The position numbers and the translations under genes are program-made. The notes under the pieces are model-generated. The model worked only from the letters and a program-made list of their open reading frames with translations, was not told the origin of the DNA and did no database searches. This document shows positions 23,990 to 36,784 of a stretch of 64,000 nucleotides of DNA, in pieces (position 1 is the stretch's first letter; every line of letters begins with the position of its first letter). The DNA comes from Talpa occidentalis (lineage: Eukaryota > Chordata > Mammalia > Eulipotyphla > Talpidae), in NCBI RefSeq assembly GCF_014898055.3, contig NW_023601212.1, positions 40,040,329-40,104,328 on the forward strand, in the 5' to 3' direction.

Positions 23990-24353
23990 ATGCCACCAAT
24001 AAGAAGAAAGATGCCAGAAGGTCAGCCAAGAAAGACAAAGACCCAGTGAACAAATCTGGGGGCAAGGCCAAAAAGAAGTGTTCCAGAGGCAAAGTTTGGC
24101 ACAAGCTCAGTAACCTAGTCTTCTTTGACAAGGCTACATATGAAACTCTGTTTAAAAAAAAAAAGTTCCCAACTATGAGCTCATAACTCCAGATTTTGTG
24201 TTTGAGAGGCTGAAGAGTGGTGGTTCCTTAGCTAAGGCAAACTTGCAGGAGCTCCTTAGTGAAAGACTCATCAAACTGGTTTCAAAAGACAGCACATTTT
24301 ACACAGGAAACACTAAGGGTGGAGATGCCCTAGCTGCTGAGAAAGATGAATGA
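23990..24353 (+). pseudogene. RPS25: RPS25 processed pseudogene
   Basis: The sequence matches the whole coding region of the small-subunit ribosomal protein eS25 without introns. Recognisable runs include [18 protein letters not shown] early, [10 protein letters not shown] in the middle, and [13 protein letters not shown] text at the C-terminus. The start region has lost bases (ATGCCACC then AATAAGAAGAAAGATGCC), and an A-rich run at 24149-24162 shifts the frame and creates a TAA. It is therefore an inactive retrocopy. AATAAATAAAAC follows the stop at about 24398. Confidence 0.9.
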
Positions 24354-25624
24354 ACTGTCTCACCAAATGTATATTTTGAAAAACTATTAAATCAAAAATA
24401 AATAAAACATTTCCTCTCCACATATAAAAGATAGTAAGGAAATTAAGCTTATTTCTTACTTTAAGTTTCATGCAGTGCTGCTAAGAAATGACATTACACC
24501 TTGGTGTGTACGGATATGTATTATTAATGTGTGTGCTAAAATTACATGAAATTCCTGGAAGACTGGTATGTCTTGGTATGTTTGTAGTTATGGCATTTCT
24601 ATGTATAGTTCAACATGTCAGAGACCACATAGATACACAAATTTTCTGACCAGTTCCTTTATACTGAATTTTAATTAGGCCTATGAATTTCAAATCTTTT
24701 TGCCATTTACAGAAGTTACTATTTGCGGGAACCAGTCCAGTGAACAGGGTTGAAGAGAGGGAGCCAAAAGAATTGACAGAAACAAAGGGGAGATTAAGAG
24801 AAGTGGGACCAGGGGATGCAGGGCTCCATGGCACAAGCACCCTGAGTGTCCAGAGCAACTCACTGGTGTTGAGACCAGCCGCAATGTTGGCTGATGACAA
24901 AACGGTGATTCATTCTTTTATTTCTTAGTATTCAGCATTGTTCTGGCACACATTCACCGCCAAGGTTCTGCATGATCAGATTGTTCCTTTCTCACACTCA
25001 GTTTCTCTGATCCAAGGAAGGACATCATGGTCTGTACACAGGCCAGCTTTCCAGCCCATTATGACCAGCTATCCGGTCACAACCTTAACGGCTTTCTTGT
25101 TTCAGGACTGAAAGTTACAGGGGTTTCCAACAACTGTTTTACCCTGCTAATTTGGTAAATTATTTCATCTACAAGAGAGATTCTTGGATAACACTTTGAA
25201 AAAAACTTACGATACAGATATCTGATAACTGGAATTACAAAACTGAACAGGATAAAAATTTCTAGAACTTAGGAAAAAGAGAACTTATACACAAGAATAC
25301 ATTTCTTGGTATTGAATAAACTGATAAAGTTGATCATAGTTTTATTTAAACTAAACTGTTAAGTCATTTCATTTACTTTGAGCTGGCAATTGCCATGTCA
25401 TTTTATTTTATCTTTTAGTATTTCCCTTTGATGCTTTTTAGGTTTATTATATATTTATTAAATATTCAGGAGTCAGCACTTCACAACATTTAGCTCCTGC
25501 CATGTAATTTTAATTTGCACTTCTCAACACTAATAATAGTGGGAGGATGATCACAATGGTCTTGGAAAAAAGTAATTTTAAATAGGGAAAGGGCTTTTCC
25601 TCTAATAGTATGCATGAATATGTA
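24354..25624. other. unassigned sequence with a possible old LTR
   Basis: Between about 24720 and 25130 there is a G/A-rich stretch with TTCTTTTATTTCTTAGTATTC, which may be an antisense LTR polyadenylation region. No ends are visible. The rest is AT-rich without recognisable features. Confidence 0.25.
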
Positions 25625-25972
25625 CACTTCAATAATTTTTAATTTATTTATTTAGTATATTTTACATCATTATTCATTTTTTACAATTTACTTTCACTTC
25701 TCGGGTGTAGTCCCTGTAAAAATCCCACCACCAATTCACCCATGCACCATCACCTTAGTACCTTGTGCTCTTCCCTCCTGTTTTGATCCTTTTCCCTCCC
25801 TCCTCCACTAATGAATGTCTCCGATTTATTATTTGCCTGCTGTTTTTGTCTTTTTTCTCCTGATTCCTGGTATGGTTCTCCTATGTTCCTCCGATAAGTG
25901 AAACCATGTGATATTTTTGTTTTTCCTTTTGACTTATTTCACTGAGCATAGTCCTTCTTGGATTGGATAATT

Positions 25973-26230
25973 TTTTTTTTAAATATGTATTTATTTATTT
26001 ATTTATACAAGCACTGGGTACAGTCAGAAGTGTGGGAGGGTGAGAGAATTCACCAGAGGCAGAATGGGAGCAGAACAGGCAGACTGACGAAGTACACTGC
26101 TGAGGGGAGCAGCAGGCGGCAGGAGAGGTCTGCGCGCCATGTGGGACCCTTGCCCGGCAGCCGGGGATCGAACTGGCTATGGGCAGCTTCACAACCCAGC
26201 GCTCAACCGCTGCGCCACCAGGGAGGCCCC
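25973..26230 (-). mobile_element. SINE inside L1
   Basis: Flanked by TTGGATTGGATAATT (25958-25972 and 26231-26245). The antisense tail, body and head are present, with a short deletion in the head-body junction relative to the longest copies. Confidence 0.9.
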
Positions 26231-26308
26231 TTGGATTGGATAATTATCCCATGCAAGTTACTGCAAATGTCATGAAGTTATCTTTTTTTGATTGCTGAGT
26301 AGTATTCC

Positions 26309-26360
26309 TGTGTGTGTGTGTGTGTGTGCGTGCGTGCGTGGGTGTGTGTGTGTGTGTGTA
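26309..26360. repeat. (TG)n/(CGTG)n microsatellite
   Basis: A mainly TG array with a CGTG-rich middle lies inside L1 ORF2 text. Confidence 0.9.
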
Positions 26361-26815
26361 TACACCACATCTTCTTGATCCAGTCATCAATTTGGGGGCA
26401 TTTGGGTTGTTTCCATATATTACCTATTGTAAATAGTGCTGTAATAAACAGGGGTGCGGGTATCCTTTTGAATTAATGTTTTTGTGTCCTTTGTGTAGAT
26501 TCCTAGGAGTGGGATTGCTGCGTCATATGGAAGTTTTATTTTTAGCAGACTGAGGAACCTCCACACAGCTTTCCATGCTGGTTGCACCAGTTTGCACTCC
26601 CACCAGCAGTGTAGGAGAGTTCCTTCTCCACATCCTCACCAACATTCGTTGGTGTTTTTTTAATATGCACCATCCTCACCGGTATAAGGTGGTATCTCAT
26701 TGTGGTTTTGATTTTCCCTGATTATAAGGGATGTTGAACATTTTTTCGTATACCTGTTGGTCATTTGCATCTCCTCTTTGGAGAAGTGTCTATTTAACTC
26801 TTCTGATCATTTTTT

Positions 26816-27065
26816 TTAAATTTATTTATTTACTTATACAAGTACTGGGTGCAGTCAGAAGCGTGGGAGGGTGAGAGAATTCACCAGAGCCAGAGCAGGT
26901 AACAGAACAGGAAGACTGATGAAATACACTGCTGAGGGGAGCAGTGGGCGCAGCAGGAGAGGTCTGTCGCACCATGTGGGACCCTCGCCGGTGGCCGGGG
27001 ATTGAACCGGCGCTGCAGAGGCTGCAGGCAGCTTCGCAGCCCAATGCTCAACCGCTGCGCCACCA
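26816..27065 (-). mobile_element. SINE at an L1 deletion junction
   Basis: The antisense SINE lacks the last bases of its head (no GGGAGGCCC) and runs directly into L1 text that belongs more than 1 kb further upstream in ORF2. No target duplication is visible. The SINE therefore marks a deletion breakpoint in the L1. Confidence 0.8.
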
Positions 27066-27790
27066 GAATTCTGTGGGCTAGGATTTTATTGAGGATTTTT
27101 GCATCAGTATTCGTTAGGGAGATAGACTAGTTTTTTGTGGTGTCATCTATGTTTGGTTTTGGTATTAGTGTATGTGGGTTTCATAAAACGTAATTGGTAC
27201 GTTTCTCAATTTTCAAAAATGTTTGTATAGAATAGGCACTAGTTCATTTATGAATGTTTGGTAGAATTCATTTGTGAAGCCATCTGGTCCTTGGCTTTTG
27301 TTTTTGGAAAGGGTTTTGATTACTGTTTCAATTTCAGTGATTGTAATCAGTCTTTTAGGTGTTCTATTTCTTCTTTATCTAGCTTTAGATGATTATATCA
27401 TTCTAGGAATTTATCCATCCTTTCTAGATTGTTGAACTTGTTTGCATATAATTGTTCATAGTAATCTCTGATTATTCTTTTGATTTCTGTTGAGTCTGTT
27501 GTAATTTCTCCTCTTTGGTTTATGAACCTATTTATTTGTGTTTCTCCAGTTTTTTCTTTGTGAGCCTGGCTAGAGGTTTGTCCATTATGTTTATTTTTTC
27601 AAAGAACCAAGTTTTGGTTTCATTGATATTTTGGGTGTTTTTTTTTAACTTCTGTTTCATTTATTTTTGCTTTGGTTGTTATTATTTCCTTTGTTCTACT
27701 GGTTTTTCATCTTGTTATTGTTGTTGTTCTTTTTCTAGTTCTCTGAGATGGGGGCTTAGGTTTTTTCTTACATTTTCTTTTTGTGGTGTG
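27066..27790 (-). mobile_element. LINE-1 ORF2 fragment (reverse transcriptase region)
   Basis: The antisense text is classic L1 ORF2 (GATTTTATTGAGGATTTTTGC, CATCTGGTCCTTGGCTTTTG, CAAAGAACCAAGTTTTGGTTTC), running upstream of the reverse transcriptase core. Numerous stops make it inactive. Confidence 0.85.
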
Positions 27791-28865
27791 TTCTTCCCCA
27801 GAGGGGACATTGCCTATAGCACTGTTGGGCAATGGGACACACAGCCCCTTGGAATGCCCCCTACCTGCCTGTGCCAACTGAACTTGAGCCTTGTGGACCT
27901 TGTTCTCTCACTAGGAAACTTCAGCCAGGTGAATTGCACAGCCCAACATAGAAATGAGGACCAAGGAAGCAGGTGGGAAGTTAGGACAACTCAAGCAATG
28001 AACACAGTTTGCTATGGAGAGATCAGTAGAAGTACAGGTGAGCTACCAGCTTCCAGCCAACCTCACTCTTAAGATGGAGTAATTAGGCCCCAGTTTCCCC
28101 TGTTGCCCCACCTCACACCAGGGTAAGTAAGAAGAGAAAAAAACCTAAATCCACACACCCAACTACAAAAAAAAAATAAGGCAACATGAATATATAGGAA
28201 GCAAGGAACAGCTGAACACAAGACATGAGAGCAAAAATAGAGAAAGTTTTGGTGAAGAGGGTTACTATGTTCCACCCTACTTACATGCAGTTGCCTTAAA
28301 TCACAAGTCCCAGAATTCTTAAACTGAATTTCCTGAGCAGGGAACAAGGGGCAGGGTCAAGCAGCCATGCTTTGTTTATAATTGAACGTGTTTTCTGTGA
28401 ATTTGCCTTGGAACACAGTGACGTATAAAAAAAATACAGGAATATAGGACTTATTAGCCAAGAACTTAACAAAACTATTAAAAATGCTAAATGAGAAGGA
28501 AGAGGGTGGAAGAGGGATCGAGGCAGGTGGAATATGGGCATGGACACGGATGGTTTGGTAAAGGGAAAAAATAAAATTGGGGGAATGTTTAGCAAAATAA
28601 GAATGAGTCTACTTGATGAAATGTTATGCGACCAAAAATATTATGCAAATATAGAAATTTATTTATTTAAAAATATAGAAAACTGCTTAAGAAAATTTTT
28701 ATGAGAGCAAGTTGAAAAAATATGTGTCCTGTTTATGAATAGAAATTAAAAAATGCTAAATGGGACACTGGAAGTTGAGTCAAAGGCAGATAGGTAGGTT
28801 CAAGATCTTAGAAAGTAGATCCAGGAACAAAATAAGCTTTTCACCAAAAAGACTGGCAATATTAA
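27791..28865. other. unassigned sequence
   Basis: Between an L1 fragment and a SINE. There is no recognisable gene or repeat family. The A-rich stretch at 28135-28170 could be an old retroposon tail. Confidence 0.25.
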
Positions 28866-29157
28866 AAGAACACAGAGAGGTCCTCCCCGGTGGCGCAGCA
28901 GTTGAGCGCTGGGTTGTGAAGCTGCCTGCAGCCTCTGCAGCGCTGGTTCGATCCCCGGACACTGGGCGAGGGTCCCACATGGCAAGCAGACCTCTCCTGC
29001 CTCCCGCTGCTCCCCTCAGCAGTGTACTTCATCAGTCTGCCTGTTCTACTCCCCGCTCTGGTGAATTCTCTCACCCTCCCGCGCTTCTGACTGTACCCAG
29101 TGCTTGTATAAATAAATAAATAAAATCTTTAAAAAAAAAAAAAAAAGAACACAGAGA
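28866..29157 (+). mobile_element. SINE with TSD
   Basis: A sense SINE at 28879-29144 flanked by AAGAACACAGAGA (28866-28878 and 29145-29157). The head begins GTCCTCCCCGGTGGCGCAGC and the tail has AATAAAATCTTT followed by poly(A). This copy shows the AATAAA plus TCTTT end clearly. Confidence 0.92.
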
Positions 29158-29228
29158 CGCATACTACATAGTATGCACCTGGACCCATGATCATTTGATA
29201 AAAAGCAGTAAGTTCTCTACATTTTGTC

Positions 29229-29512
29229 AGAGTAATTTTTTTAAGATTTATTTATTTATGCATACAAGAACTAGGGTACAGGCCAGAGGTACAGGGGTGA
29301 CAGGATTCATCAGACAGAGTAAGGAACAGATCAGATGGATTGACTGAAATACATTGCCGAGGGGAGCAGTTGGCAAGACAGGAGAGGTCTGCTGTGCCAT
29401 GTGGGCCAGTTCCCAGGCAGGGGATTGAACTCGTGCTGCAGTGGCTGTGGATACCTGAGAAGAGCTCAGACTTAACCTCTTGTGCCACCAGGGAGGCCCC
29501 TAGAGTAATTTT
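29229..29512 (-). mobile_element. SINE, older subfamily, with TSD
   Basis: The antisense SINE at 29240-29501 is flanked by AGAGTAATTTT (29229-29239 and 29502-29512). Diverged positions and the GCATACAAGAACT tail type place it in the older subfamily. Confidence 0.9.
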
Positions 29513-30028
29513 GTTTTTTAATACTTTAATATTCAATTCATGCATGCGAGCTAACAGGTAGACAGTACAACATGGAAATAGCTTACAGAGGCAAAGGATA
29601 GGGCAAGGAGGTTATTATTAGCCAAAGAAAGAAAGGGATTTTATTAGGCATATTACCTCTATAGTGCTCACCAGGAAATTCCAGACTGATTGGTTTAAAA
29701 TTCACTTCTGGTGGTGGGAGTGGGGAGGTTTGAAATTGAAATTGCAAGTGTGTTATATGTTAAATCTGGTGAGTCTTAGCATGAGTGGCTGCATTTGGGT
29801 TTGTTTGTTTTTTATTACAGGCTGTATGCCAACTGGCTTTTGGATAAAACCAAGGAATTCAGCTTGTGTGGGGAGGCTTCCGAGGTTCAAAAAATAATAT
29901 CAAATAAAAACTTCAGAATGTATTTTTACAAAGGAACTAGAATGTTATTGGTTTAGGTGGTATGGAAATTCATGTCCCCCAGGATATTGGTGAAAACAAT
30001 AGAGCAGTTAACAATAAACTATTTCAGA

Positions 30029-30031
<3 letters not shown>
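29513..30031. other. unassigned sequence
   Basis: No recognisable gene or repeat. It ends at a compound microsatellite. Confidence 0.3.

Positions 30032-30107
<76 letters not shown>
30032..30107. repeat. compound (CT)n(GT)n microsatellite
   Basis: About 19 CT units followed by about 19 GT units. Confidence 0.97.
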
Positions 30108-30108
<1 letters not shown>

Positions 30109-30276
30109 GGGAGGGGAGGACACTAGAGAAGAGGTGGTGATGAGAAAATAAATTTTATTTGAAAAATGACATTTTTCGGATTCACTGCCTATTTGTCTTG
30201 CAGAATCACAATCCTGCTCATATGCAGAGTCTAGGCATTTAGATAAAGACCTGGGCTTAGGTTTCAATAGCCTATT

Positions 30277-30590
30277 AGAATTTAATACTCAGTGGCACAA
30301 GGGGTTAAGTCTCAGCACTATGAAGCTATCCACAGCTTCTGCATTGACCTGAGTACTATCCCTGGCCAGGGAGCTACCCACATGGCACAGTAGACCTCTC
30401 AAACCTCCCCTGTCTCGCCCGCTGCTCCCCTCAGCAGTGTATTTCAGTCGATCTGCCTGTTCTGCTCCCCACTCTGTCTCTGGAGAATCTTCTCACCTCC
30501 CCCCCCCCCACATCTCTGTCCTACAACCCAGTTCTTGTATGCATACATAGATAAATCTTTTTTTAAAAGAAAAAAAAAAGAATTTAATAC
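30277..30590 (+). mobile_element. SINE, older subfamily, with TSD
   Basis: Sense copy at 30289-30578 with AGAATTTAATAC on both sides (30277-30288 and 30579-30590). The head begins TCAGTGGCACAAGGGGTTAAG, the older-type head also seen at 46849 and 49708, and a C-rich run occurs at 30498-30510. Confidence 0.88.
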
Positions 30591-33400
30591 CCAAAAAGCT
30601 TGGGACCTCAACCTAATCGCCTTATGAGTAATGTTCTCTATATCCTTTAGCTCAGTGACCAGGATGGAGGATTGCCTTTCCCTTGTTCAGCAGGGAATAA
30701 TCTGCATATTCTCAGTCCTGTACACCAGGCTTAGCTTCTCAGCATGTTAATATTTGGGAGGAAGGTGGAATTATAGTGCATTTTTTCATAAGCATGTGAA
30801 ACCTTTTCAAATGCACCTGACTCACTAATTTCATTACCTAAAAATGCCCATTGTCTGGGAAGAAACCACTGCTGCTCGCAGTATGGGATTCTGCTTTCCA
30901 CTGCATGGTATTGCAGTTGGAGTTGTTGCCACTGATACCCTAAATGCTGGTATTGTATAAGGTTTAGACATTCCTGAGGAGAGCCACCAGCAGGCACCCA
31001 GTCTGACATGGGTGTTTTTACCAATAATCTCTAACAATTCCAGTCCTGATAACAGCACTAGATCTGATGTGCTAGAATCTCATGCAGAAGTTCTGCCAAT
31101 GAGGCAAAATGAGTTAATAGGATCAGTGGGGCTCTACTTCTCTCCAGAGGCAGGGACAGGAATGGGAGTGCTATCATATTTTTGGAGCCTAGGAGAATTC
31201 CCTTAGATTAGTGCTGGAAGGCTAGGACTGTGGATGGATACAATGTGTTTGTGGTTGGAAACGTTGAGATTGGGGAGCCATCTCTAACTATTGACAGAGG
31301 CAATTCTGTTACCAAGCAATATAGTCACTGCCCAACATATATAAAAGCCAATGCCATGCCACCAGTTTTTGAGTAAACAAAGACCTTTATTGTAATTTCA
31401 ACATGTTGCTAGGTAGAAGTCTAAAAACTGTCACCAGGTCAGAACCTCTCACTAGTTATGGGTATGCCTAGCCACCCACTGCCACAAATGCAAACAAAAG
31501 GGCCTTTGGTGCAGATGAAAAGAAAACACACACACACACACACACACACAGATTTATTCTACCCCACATAGTAGAGAAAGAAAGAGAACTAGCAGGGGAG
31601 AGGGAGAACTAGCAGGGAAGAGGAGAGAGAGAAGGTTTAGTTACCACAATGTTCAGAACTGGGGCTGCCATTATAGGAGCCAGCAGGGTGCTGCAAGATC
31701 TGTTGCATGTAGAGCCAGAGCCTGAAACACCCCAGGGTAATGTCTTACCAAGTCCTGCCACCATTTGAGTGTCCTGCAGTGGTGAGGGACTGCCCCAATG
31801 CCCTGGCTAGGAAGAAAGGCACCCCCATGTCCTGCTGTCTGCAGCAACACCGACAACAAAGACCATATCCACATGCATCTCTCCCAAAAATGACAGCTGA
31901 ACAGGCCGCTTAAGTTTAGCAGATCCACAGTGAGCAGAGGTGACCACGGAGTAGCTGCCAGCTTGACAAGAACAGCTTTGGTATGAACCTGGGTCTCTGC
32001 TTAGCTGACACTATTTGGGTAGGACAGATGGCATCTGGTAATGTACTACCCTGTACATTCACACACACACACACCCATCCCTTTTTTTCTCACTCTGAAA
32101 ATAGATCTGTTACTATAGTTTCACACTGTGTCTGCTTTTAGGTCATGCCCTATAGCCACAAGTATATGGGTGAGGACCCACTAAGGAGGTCATTCCTGGC
32201 CTCGCCCCCAGCCCCCTTTGCTTTGTTTCAGAAAAACAACCTCTAATCTGCCTCCCTGCCCTAAAGCAGGCAGGGAGTCTGGAGTGGAGGAAGAATGAGG
32301 GAAAACTTCGGAAAACTTCGGAATGAGTGAGGTCTGAGCATGACAAAGTGTGATTGATAGTTATAAAGTGGTCCATACATGAAGCATTTCCAGTAACTGG
32401 ATTCCTGGAATTTCTGTTAATGGGTCCCCATCCTCTAAATACAGTCAGGTAGCCCCTCTTTATGTTGACTCCTTGTTGAGCAGTCTTTCTGATTAACTGT
32501 TTTGGAGTTTAGCTTAAGGATAATTGCTTCTGTGAAGGCCCAGCTGATAGCTGTAGATAAGTTTCAAATTCTGCTGTGTCTGCAAAAATCCTCAAAGTAA
32601 AGTTAAATTAAATTTTGTGGGTCTTAGGAAACAGGTCATTTTTATATCCTAGAAAACTGTGATCAAGGCAACTAAGGTGTTTTTACCTCACTTTGAGCTC
32701 TACCAAAGAGGTCATTGCACCCCAGTGGGCTAACACCCTAAAGGCCAGTGCCTCCAGCTCCAAATTGTCCCCCAATCCCACAGGATATGGAGTCTTAACC
32801 TTGCTGTGGTGCTGAAAAAGCACTTTGCTAAAGGCATCCTGCCCTCCCCTTTACGGGTGGTGCCAGCTCCTCTCAGTTCCCCAGAAGAGGTCAAAACAAC
32901 TGAAAGACCTTAGGACTCCTGCTCTAATCACTTGAGCATGGATGAATGCACTGGCATACAAAGGTGCCAAAATGCAGTTGTTTTGAAGGTTTAGGGGATT
33001 TTCACAAGTATTGGCTAACACTGCACTGGTGGTGGTGGGACCACTGAGAGGTTGACTGGAATACCCTACCTAGAACAGGAGGCTTATGAGCCTGAGGCAA
33101 GGGAATTCTCATCCAGGTGAGCCCTGATACTGTGTGTTGTGCCCAATGTCTGACAACAATCAGCACAAAGGATAGAAAAACTAAGCTTTGTTTAAAAAAA
33201 AAAATCCAAATTAAAAAAAGCAAATGGTGCTAATTGAGCTAATTGGCTCTTAAGGTACTCTGGAACTGGCTGAGCTGTTGCTTACAATGGTAAGATGCAC
33301 CAACTTGGCAGATTGGTCAAATACCCCAAAATTCAAAGTTGTTTTTTTTTAAACCATGGTATGAAGGACCCATTTTATTGACGAAATTCTATCTTAGAGG
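30591..33400. other. long unassigned stretch with microsatellites
   Basis: About 2.8 kb without a recognisable gene. A (CA)n run lies at 31525-31550 and a shorter one at 32060-32075. ACCTTTATTGTAATTTC near 31382 could be an antisense LTR polyadenylation region. Nothing firmer can be supported. Confidence 0.3.
31525..31550. repeat. (CA)n microsatellite
   Basis: About 13 CA units. Confidence 0.95.
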
Positions 33401-36400
33401 AAGTCCTACATTTGTCCCTAAAGTTAATGTGCCTCTAAGTGTATAGACATAGCAGGGCAAGAGACTCAGACAAAATAGAAAATGAGACAGATCCTGAGGA
33501 AAAGACCCCCAAACTTCTCGAGTCCACAGAAATGAGGGACAAGTTCTGCCTTTCTGGATTCAGATTTTTATGGCTTGCACTGACCCCATCATCTGTGTGA
33601 TGGTTCAGTGTGTATATACTTCTATTAGGTGTCACTCTCCCACTGAACCCCTGGCCATTTCTAACCCAGAGGATGCATCTGTGTGGCCAGAATCTCTGCA
33701 TCTCATCTTAAAGAGTACCATCCCAAATGTATGGCCCTGCTGCTACAATTCAGAGAAATGCAGATACCGTAAGACATGTGGATCTGCTAGAATCAAAGAG
33801 CTGTTTAAGTTGCCATTTTGGCTATGCAGTTCAGCCTTATCAATACAAAAGCCCATTAGGCCAACCAATCAATTAAATGCTGGCCCTGAAGAGGCGCTTC
33901 TAAAGTTAAACAAGAGTGGGATGCTTAATCTCCTGTGACAATGAGTATATGTCATGAGGCATGACCAGGAAGGCCTGGGGAGCCATTGACTGATATGTAA
34001 CCTTGCATCCAGAGAGACATCAGCAGATGCCTTGTTAACAAGATGGGTACCAGAAGCAAAGGTCAGAAAGTCTGATTTTGGTCTTCAAACTTTGGGGCAT
34101 AAAACTGGGCTGTAAATCTGATTTGGATTTGCAGACTCCTCTCCTCTAAAGTGCAGTAGACCTAAACATACATTCCTTTCTCCTAACTTTTTTTCTCTTT
34201 GTCCTCCTCCCCTGAGTAATTGGCTCTGTATAATCACTCCATCAATAACAGGCGAGGCTCTGCCTTCTCAGTAGCATCCAGCCAAAACAGTTTGCTCCAT
34301 GATTCCCGTTTCTTTGTCAGTGTGGCGTTACCTTGATGCAACAGACAAGTGTCAGTGCTGTCACCTGACAGGAAAAAGAACATTCCAGAAGTCCAGCTCT
34401 TGTTTGCTGGTATAGGCTAATAGACTGTGCTGTCCTCTCAGCCAGGAACCCAATGGAGGGAATATAGGGGATATAGGGGTCTCTAGGTCACTTACTGGTC
34501 CCTACCAACAGGTGGTAATTTGACCCAGTTCTCTCATAAAACTATCAACAGACCTCCCTGCTTTGGCAGCTCCAGAGATGAGGGTCCTTAATAACTTCAT
34601 CTCAGACAGACTGTGCACAAATAGAAACCTTTGCTCAGGGACTGGGGACTCTTCAACACCCTCTTAAAGCACCCCAGGGATATAGAATCCTGTATCCTGA
34701 CCTCAGAGAATAGCAGCTGCCAAGGCCCCTGACCTAAGGATTTAGCAGTTACCAAAATTTTACCCTCTTCTGAGGGACAATCAAACATCCTTATGGTTCT
34801 TTAATAATCCCTTGTAACATACAACAGCAACTATTTATGACCTTATTGACACTGGAGCCCACATGACACCTTTTCCCAGAAACTCCAAACATAAGTGAGG
34901 GCTGTCCTTTAAATGACAAAGCATAACAGGCAGTATAGTAGACAACCTTCAACTTCCATGGTTGTAAATACTGGAACAATTTTTATTAAAAATTGTTTTA
35001 GTGCCCCTTTGCCCTACCATCCCATTACAGGTATGGGTACCTTGATACGCACATGCCAAATTCCTGCCTTACTGATGGAAGCCACACTTGGAAAGCCTGG
35101 TGAGACTGACTAAGAAAACCTCTGGATCTGAAAGTAGAAAGAATTGCACCTGAAACCACCAAGAAATTAGTGAGGATTAAAAAGAGAGTAGAGGCATGCT
35201 CAGATTGGTTACACCAGTCACATAAAAGATGACATCACAGTTATAAGTCACAATACTTGGCCCTCCCCATTCTGCAGCAAGCCACCAACCTGCTCTGACC
35301 CACTACAGCCCCTTACTACATATGTAGGTAGTAAGTGGGCAGATGCACAGTTATAAATGCAGGTGAGCATTACTATTGGCCTCATTCTGTGCCTTTGTGC
35401 CATCTGAGTCATAGGGCTCCTCCTTGAGCCTAGGGAGAGAGCATGGAAAGTCACTGGACATGCACAGGGCTTGCACAATTGTCCCCCAAGTGGGGGAATA
35501 TCATCTGTTGGAAATTAGCTCCAGAGAGGCTATGTCTAAAATGCCATCATATCTTGATGCTAGCCATATGAATCAAACCTTTTGTTTTAAATGGGACCAA
35601 TGTCACAAATGCTTAAAGGCCACCAATCCTGCCCAGTCACCTGGCCTATGGGTGCTGGTCATTAAGCTGCCCAAATTTCAACCCTAATCAGCTAAAAGCC
35701 CTCTGCTGGTAATAAGGGCCAAACATTACATAGTAGGGAGCATATAACTAAATTTTTAAACCTACACATGTATCTCCCACATTTACTATTTATGGATGGG
35801 AACCTCCATGCCTCAGGGGAGATCATGGTAGAGTCATTTAAGATGTGCCCCAAAGGTCCCTGAAGCTTACTAAGAATTTGTGATGCCAATAAAAGCTACT
35901 GACTGTGCAAGCAAACCCTAATCAGGGCATCCCAAATTTATGTGACCCTTGGCCCCTCAGTTCCCTTCCTGGGAAGCTACCTGGAGAACCTCGCGCACTA
36001 GGATGACTCCCTCCACCTGTGTCTCCACCTAAGAATACCCTAGCCCATGGTGTCCCAGGACATGACCTTGTTCCTGATGTTGCTTCCACAATGTCCGATA
36101 TAGCGGCGAGGACAGCAAAGAAGACACAGAGTCTTCCACACTGAGCAACCATTAACTCTCCCCAGAGTTAGTTGCTGAAATTAAATGCCTGTTTATGACC
36201 ATTCCCTGCTGATGAGCCCTTGGGTGATATTTTGCAAGATTAATCAGCATTATCCCCAAAACCCCCATGTTTACCATAATGCTTTACTCTGACCTCCAGG
36301 CTGCCCTCCCCTGCATCTTTGATCTCTAGAACACCACAGTACATGTGGAGTCTCATAACCTCAGAGAGGACCCTTGAAACACTTCACTGAGTCGCTTGAC

Positions 36401-36784
36401 CACCCCACACCCTTTGGATTGGCCCACATTATACATCAAATGGGGAGCTGGTTAGCGTAACATTTGTTGGAAGAAACTGCCCAGGCTTTGGATGCAGGAA
36501 ACACCAGTGAATTCCCCCACATCACAGCCTCCAGGAACACAGCTGCAGGGTCACCTCCCAACAGCACCTCCAGAAGACACCTCTCCAAAGTCACCACTCA
36601 GGGCTTATAATGCTCCCATTCAAACCCTTCAATAATCTTAGTATATGAATACAATAGGCAGAAATCACAGGTCATTTTGGGTCTTCATAATTGCTGGGCA
36701 TGTTACCAGGATCAAGGAAGACTTTTGTCCAAATAACTGGCTTACCAGGCTGCCCTGTCACTGTTAGCAGGCAGACTGAGGGAT
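33401..36784 (+). pseudogene. decayed ERV interior, uncertain
   Basis: Short open pieces occur on the plus strand. At about 34830-34858 one frame reads LIDTGA, the pattern of a retroviral aspartic protease active site, flanked by stops. From 35300 to 36780 there are proline- and cysteine-containing pieces that might belong to an envelope surface region upstream of the env remnant at 38290-39190. I could not recognise reverse transcriptase or gag, so extent and class are uncertain. Confidence 0.3.

Larger units (their letters stand above)
25625..26815 (-). mobile_element. older LINE-1 3' half, with nested SINE and (TG)n
   Basis: The antisense L1 3' UTR begins near 25640 (ATATTTTACATCATTATTC) and runs through the ORF2 C-terminus to about 26815. 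The SINE at 25973-26230 interrupts it with a duplicated target. A TG-rich array at 26309-26360 lies within the ORF2 text where other L1s have TTCCATTGTGTATATGTACC, so the array expanded from that TG-rich site. Confidence 0.8.

Noticed and set aside
34830..34870. Functional retroviral protease
   Set aside because: The LIDTGA motif is short and flanked by stops. It is kept only as weak support for a decayed ERV.
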